Origin: Burkholderiales bacterium
GTDB taxonomy: Bacteria > Pseudomonadota > Gammaproteobacteria > Burkholderiales > SG8-41
NCBI GenBank assembly: GCA_019744975.1
Contig: JAIETP010000035.1
Span: 1-52,562, forward strand
DNA: 52,562 nt
Direction of reading: 5' to 3'
Shown here in pieces: positions 49,198 to 52,562 of the stretch. Below the pieces are notes generated by a model, which saw nothing but the letters and a program-made list of their open reading frames with translations, was not told where the DNA came from and searched no databases. Position 1 is the first letter of the stretch. Each line of letters begins with the position of its first letter. The translations under genes and the position numbers were made by a program.

Positions 49198-51336
49198 TTA
49201 TGTGGCGGATGCCATCAGCGTGGCGCGCGCGTCCAGCGCGATGACGCCGGCACCGCTGTCGCGCACCAGCAGGGGATTGATGTCGAGTTCAACGAGGCGC
49301 GGGCCCAGTGCGGCGGCCAGCACACTCAATTTTGCAATGGTGTCAGCGAGTGCGGCGACATCCGCCGCGGGCCGGCCGCGTACGCCGGCGAGCACCGGCG
49401 CGATGCGCAGGCCTGTGATCAGTCGGTGCGCATGCGCGGACGAGATCGGCGCCACGGCCATCTGCACGTCATCAAGAATTTCGACCAACACGCCGCCGCT
49501 GCCGATGATCACCACCGGGCCGAACTGCGCGTCCCAGCGGCAGCCGACGATCAGCTCGGTTCCGTCGCGGATCATTGGTTGCACCACGCAACCGGTCAGT
49601 GTTGCGCCGGGCAGGTGCGCGGCCAGTCTCGTTTCAATTTCGCGCCATGCCGTGCGCAGGGCGTCTGCATCTGCGATGTTGAGTTTGACTGCACCGGCTT
49701 CGCTTTTGTGGACGAGGGTGCGGCAGACGCCTTTCAGCACTACCGGGTAACCGATGCCTTGCGCCTGTTCGATCGCGGCGGCGGGGGTGGGCGCCAGTAC
49801 ATCGTCGGTGGTGTGGATGCCGCCGGCGCGCAGCAGGGTTTTGGTTTCCGGTTCGGTCAGCCGGCCTTCAGGCAATGTCGTCGCATGCGCAAGCACAGCA
49901 GCAGTGATGTTTGATGAGATGGTTGATGATGAGGCGGGCGGCGGTGGATTGCGCAAGGCCTCGCCGTAATCCACGGCGCTGCGCAGTACGCGCAGCGTGT
50001 CATCCAGCCGGTTGGTGTACGGGCAGTGGATTTCTTTCAGCGCATCGCGCGCGCCATCGACCAGCGTGCCGGGCGTCAGCAATATTGCGGTGGGTTTGTT
50101 GCCGGCCAGCGCGGCGCGGCCCCACTGGCGCACCTTGTCTTCGAGTTGTGGCGTGGTGGCAACAGCGATCAGGATGGCGCCGACCGCCGGATCTTTTGCC
50201 AGCAATTCGTAAGCCGTCAGTGCGCTGTCGAGTCCGCTCGCCCGCGGCAGGCCGCCGACATCCAGCGGATTGATGGTGCGACCGGGCGGCAGCAGCTTTT
50301 GCAGTTCCGCCGCAGTTGCGGCTCCTGGCTCGGCCAGCGCGAGGCCGGCGGCCACCACGCGGTCGCCGGTTACGGCGACGGTGCCGCCCGAGGGTGACAT
50401 CACCGCAATGCTGGATGCAGCCGGTGCGCCGAAGCGGATCAAAAAATCCGCGCAGTAAATCAGCGCTTCCGGATCATCAAGCAGGCACACTGCATGATCG
50501 CGGCAGGCGGCTTCCCACACCGCGTATGAACCGGCGAGGCTGGCGGTATGCGACTGGGTGACTTGTTGTCCGGCGGCGCTGCGCCCGGCTTTAACGGCGA
50601 GTATGGGTTTGCCGGCGGCACGCGCGCGCTGCGCGAGTTCGAGAAAACGCGCGCCGTTTTTCAGGCCTTCAATATAGAGGCAGATGGCGCGGGTGTTTTC
50701 ATCCTCGATGAAATACTCCACAAGGTCGCAGAGTTCGACGTCGGCCTGGTTGCCGACGGTGGCCGCGACACTGAAACCGGTGCCGAGGTCCTGAGCGTGT
50801 GAAATCAGCGACGCCATCAGCGAACCGCTCTGGCTGGCAAGGCCGATCGCGCCGCGCGGCATCGGTTCCACGGCCAGCGCCACGGATGAAGTCAGCGCGA
50901 GTTGCAACGGCGGGTTGATGAAACCCAGGCAATTGGGACCGATCAGGCGCATGCCGTGGCTGCGGGCAATCTGCAGCAGTTCGTCCTGGCGCGCCGCGCC
51001 CGCGGCGCCGGTTTCGGCGAAGTCCGCGGTGATGACCACTGCACCGCGCGCGCCGGCGCGGCCGCAGTCTTCCAGTGCTGCAGGCAGATGTGCGGCGGGC
51101 AGGGCGAGGATGCAGACATCGACGGGGTCGCCGGCGGCGGCGAGTTTGGACACGGCCGGGATGCCGAGCACCGCGGTGGCGCTTGGATGCACGGGCACGA
51201 TGCGCCCGCGATAGCCGTGTTTGACGAGGAAGTGCATCACCCGTCCGCCGAATTTGGCGGGGTCGCCCGAGGCGCCGATGACGGCGACGCTGCGCGGGTT
51301 GAGGATGGCCCGCAGTGTGGAAACCGCTGGATTCAT
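49198..51336 (-). CDS. NDP-forming acyl-CoA synthetase (second copy), fused alpha-beta
   Basis: A 712-residue fusion with the same domain order as the protein at 13426: CoA-binding domain (NPRSVAVIGASGDP, 13-26), ligase domains with phospho-His263 in TQSHTASLAG, a Pro/Ser-rich linker near 485 (RNPPPPASSSTISS), and the ATP-grasp domain with GYPVVLKGVCRTLVHKSEAG and the end VELDINPLLV. It is a diverged homologue rather than a recent duplicate. I start at ATG 51336 (NPAVSTLRAIL), where the family begins; the extension to 51435 would run into the divergent promoter region. It forms an operon with the enoyl-CoA hydratase and is divergent from the SDR gene. Confidence 0.85.
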   Translation of the reverse strand: MNPAVSTLRAILNPRSVAVIGASGDPAKFGGRVMHFLVKHGYRGRIVPVHPSATAVLGIPAVSKLAAAGDPVDVCILALPAAHLPAALEDCGRAGARGAVVITADFAETGAAGAARQDELLQIARSHGMRLIGPNCLGFINPPLQLALTSSVALAVEPMPRGAIGLASQSGSLMASLISHAQDLGTGFSVAATVGNQADVELCDLVEYFIEDENTRAICLYIEGLKNGARFLELAQRARAAGKPILAVKAGRSAAGQQVTQSHTASLAGSYAVWEAACRDHAVCLLDDPEALIYCADFLIRFGAPAASSIAVMSPSGGTVAVTGDRVVAAGLALAEPGAATAAELQKLLPPGRTINPLDVGGLPRASGLDSALTAYELLAKDPAVGAILIAVATTPQLEDKVRQWGRAALAGNKPTAILLTPGTLVDGARDALKEIHCPYTNRLDDTLRVLRSAVDYGEALRNPPPPASSSTISSNITAAVLAHATTLPEGRLTEPETKTLLRAGGIHTTDDVLAPTPAAAIEQAQGIGYPVVLKGVCRTLVHKSEAGAVKLNIADADALRTAWREIETRLAAHLPGATLTGCVVQPMIRDGTELIVGCRWDAQFGPVVIIGSGGVLVEILDDVQMAVAPISSAHAHRLITGLRIAPVLAGVRGRPAADVAALADTIAKLSVLAAALGPRLVELDINPLLVRDSGAGVIALDARATLMASAT

Positions 51337-51395
51337 GAGTCGGTGCCGAGCATAACATTGTCGCGCGGGGTCACTGGTTTCCGGTGAGGCAGCCC

Positions 51396-51401
51396 TATAA
51401 T
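51396..51401 (+). promoter_or_regulatory. Candidate -10 box (TATAAT) for the SDR gene
   Basis: A perfect TATAAT lies 49 bases before ATG 51450 in the divergent region. The -35 candidate (CTGGTT, 51374-51379) is weak. Confidence 0.4.
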
Positions 51402-51449
51402 CGCCGCTGCAAAACGTAAGTAACTTTTGGCGCAATTCTGGGAGAACAC

Positions 51450-52178
51450 ATGATGGACGGTGTAGCGGTAGTGACGGGGGCCAGTTCCGGCATCGGTGAA
51501 GCGATAGCGCAGGATCTGTTGAATCAAGGGTTAACCGTGGTGACCTTGCAGCGCCGTCCGCCGCGCATCAAACACGCACGCATCCTGCACCACGAGGTTG
51601 ATCTCGCCGATGCCGCGTCGGCTACCGCGGTGGCCAAAGAGGTCGCTGGCCAATACCCCGTGCGTTACCTGGTCAACAATGCCGGCGCCAACCGGCCGGG
51701 GTCGCTGGAGCAGGCGACCATCGATGACATGGACCATGTTTATGCATTGAACGTCCGGGCGGCGATGATCCTGATCCAGGCCCTGGTTCCGGGCATGCGC
51801 CAGGCCAGGTTCGGACGAATCGTCAGCATTTCCTCACGGGCGATTCTGGGCAAGACTCAGCGCCTGGCCTATGCCGCGGGCAAGGCGGGACTTGTCGGCA
51901 TGACCCGGGTACTTTGCCTGGAGTTAGCCGGAGATGGCATCACGATCAACGCAGTTGCGCCCGGTCCGGTGGCCACCGAATTGTTTGATAATGGGCATCC
52001 CAAGGGCAGCGCCAAGCGCCAGGCGGTGATCGACAGCATCCCGGTGAAGTGGGTTGGAGCGCCCACGGATGTGGCGCGGGCTGTCAGTTTTTTTCTGAGT
52101 CCGGACAGCGGCTATATCTCGGGCCAAACCCTGTTCGTCTGCGGGGGTAGCAGTGTCAGTGGCTCAGGTGGAAACTGA
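51450..52178 (+). CDS. Short-chain dehydrogenase/reductase, 242 aa
   Basis: A classical SDR: cofactor motif TGASSGIG at 9-16, NNAG near 76, the serine in VSISSRA, and YAAGK with the catalytic Tyr and Lys near 136-140. The C-terminal GYISGQTLFVCGGSSV is the usual NAD(P)-SDR ending. GGGAGAA lies before the ATG; either of the two adjacent ATGs could serve. It is alone on this strand, divergent from the acyl-CoA synthetase. 3-oxoacyl-ACP-reductase-like and sugar-alcohol dehydrogenase-like roles are both possible. Confidence 0.85.
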   Translation: MMDGVAVVTGASSGIGEAIAQDLLNQGLTVVTLQRRPPRIKHARILHHEVDLADAASATAVAKEVAGQYPVRYLVNNAGANRPGSLEQATIDDMDHVYALNVRAAMILIQALVPGMRQARFGRIVSISSRAILGKTQRLAYAAGKAGLVGMTRVLCLELAGDGITINAVAPGPVATELFDNGHPKGSAKRQAVIDSIPVKWVGAPTDVARAVSFFLSPDSGYISGQTLFVCGGSSVSGSGGN

Positions 52179-52210
52179 TATAACCATTTGTTTTTATTGA
52201 TATTTTTATA
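52178..52210 (-). repeat. AT-rich dispersed motif, copy 6
   Basis: On the minus strand it reads TAAAAATATC then AATAAAAACAAATGGTTAT, nearly identical to copy 3. It starts on the last base of the SDR stop codon and is in the opposite orientation to that gene. Confidence 0.7.
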
Positions 52211-52470
52211 GTTCCGAGTAAGCCTGAAATGTCAGTATGCGCTCACATCGAGCGTTGGGTGCCGCTGTAAAACAACTGGTCACGCGCTTACCCAATCCCA
52301 GCCTGGCCCCATGTTCCGCGCGATGCTCCACCAGTCGCGATCCGGGATCAATTTGCTGTTGATTTGCCGATGATGCTGGATCGCTGTAATCCGCTCCGGT
52401 TTTCAAGGGTTTGCGGTTTACTGATGTTGATCGCTCCCCGGACGATGTTTCCCCAGCATTTTTCATGCCT
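52211..52470. other. Non-coding gap before tRNA-Tyr
   Basis: About 260 bases between the last repeat and the tRNA promoter, part of a 341-base stretch without a gene. A minus-strand frame is open through it but has no recognisable domain, ribosome site or codon signature, so I treat it as non-coding. I see no integrase remnant or attachment-site duplication, although the neighbourhood of a tRNA gene would be a usual place for one. Confidence 0.5.
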
Positions 52471-52505
52471 ATTCCGTTGACACTCCAACGGAATCTAACC
52501 ATAAT
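52471..52505 (+). promoter_or_regulatory. Sigma-70 promoter of tRNA-Tyr with overlapping palindrome
   Basis: TTGACA (52477-52482), a 17-base spacer and CATAAT (52500-52505) make a near-consensus promoter, with initiation expected about seven bases before the tRNA 5' end. ATTCCGTTG-ACACTC-CAACGGAAT (52471-52494) is a perfect 9-bp inverted repeat that overlaps the -35 box. Confidence 0.8.
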
Positions 52506-52519
52506 TGTCGGTTTCGTTC

Positions 52520-52562
52520 GGAGGGGTTCCCGAGCGGTCAAAGGGGGCAGACTGTAAGTCTG
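52520..52562 (+). tRNA. tRNA-Tyr (GTA), 5' part
   Basis: The sequence starting GGAGGGGTTCCCGAGCGG has the acceptor 5' strand, D-arm (CCCGAGCGGTCAAAGGG) and anticodon arm GCAGA-CTGTAAG-TCTG of bacterial tRNA-Tyr; the anticodon GTA is at 52554-52556. The long variable arm, T-arm and 3' acceptor strand lie beyond the window. In many betaproteobacteria tRNA-Tyr leads a tRNA operon before tuf, which cannot be checked here. Confidence 0.93.

Noticed and set aside
52206-52541. Minus-strand open frame beside the tRNA gene as an integrase remnant
   Set aside because: The translation lacks the tyrosine-recombinase R-H-R-Y pattern and runs across the tRNA promoter.

Overview
The window reads as a chromosomal stretch of a betaproteobacterium, most like Burkholderiales. 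The grounds are high GC content in nearly all genes, five Bug/TctC-type receptor genes (a family hugely expanded in Bordetella-like bacteria), a YgiQ radical SAM protein, a DUF6806-type protein, and a tRNA-Tyr gene cut by the right edge. Species cannot be fixed from this. Apart from the first 1.4 kb the content is catabolic: acyl-CoA, organic-acid, hydroxy-acid and sugar-acid enzymes, MFS and DASS permeases, and solute-binding proteins. I recognise no transcriptional regulator and no membrane partner for any of the solute-binding proteins.

Layout. 1-1360: AT-rich mobile patch with the right end of an IS3-family element that truncates an HNH endonuclease gene, then an orphan HicB-like antitoxin. 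1451-8934: an exporter-type MFS gene, a 269-bp MITE-like element, two tandem paralogous MFS genes, a 2-hydroxyacid dehydrogenase, a ThDP enzyme and a TRIC-type channel. 8947-13289 (minus): a PLP enzyme, a DUF6806-like protein, and an MFS gene translationally coupled to a Bug protein without signal peptide. 13426-17764: NDP-forming acyl-CoA synthetase, acyl-CoA dehydrogenase, SDR. 17986-23128: Bug receptor plus two divergent isocitrate-lyase/PEP-mutase-family lyases and a two-subunit aconitase-type hydratase, plausibly one branched C5/C6 dicarboxylate pathway. 23236-26165: HbpS/GlcG-like protein, cupin, D-threonine-aldolase-like PLP enzyme and hydroxyisobutyrate-dehydrogenase-like enzyme. 26132-29761: ceramidase-like membrane protein, TAXI protein, LigI-like amidohydrolase, DHDPS-family lyase. 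29994-38593: two Bug receptors and four ModA-like binding proteins, three of them without signal peptides, with a membrane protein, a His/Pro-rich surface protein and an LVIVD propeller protein. 38734-45301: IlvD-type sugar-acid dehydratase, HpcH aldolase, small membrane protein, DASS permease, old yellow enzyme, Bug receptor. 45420-52178: YgiQ, membrane protein, enoyl-CoA hydratase, second NDP-forming synthetase, SDR. 52520-end: tRNA-Tyr behind a strong sigma-70 promoter.

Three things stand out. First, five solute-binding proteins of three unrelated families (Bug, TAXI, ModA-like) start directly at the mature domain, so they should stay in the cytoplasm; two are translationally coupled to an MFS transporter or an LVIVD protein. 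Second, at least seven junctions between plus-strand co-directional genes carry hairpin elements whose arms are 8-9-bp tandem repeats, with four different repeat words but one architecture. Third, an AT-rich motif of about 30 bp recurs six times in intergenic gaps of this GC-rich DNA, usually touching a stop or start codon. The regulatory architecture also includes mirror-image divergent promoters between the two lyase genes and two promoters whose -35 hexamer lies in the loop of a palindrome.
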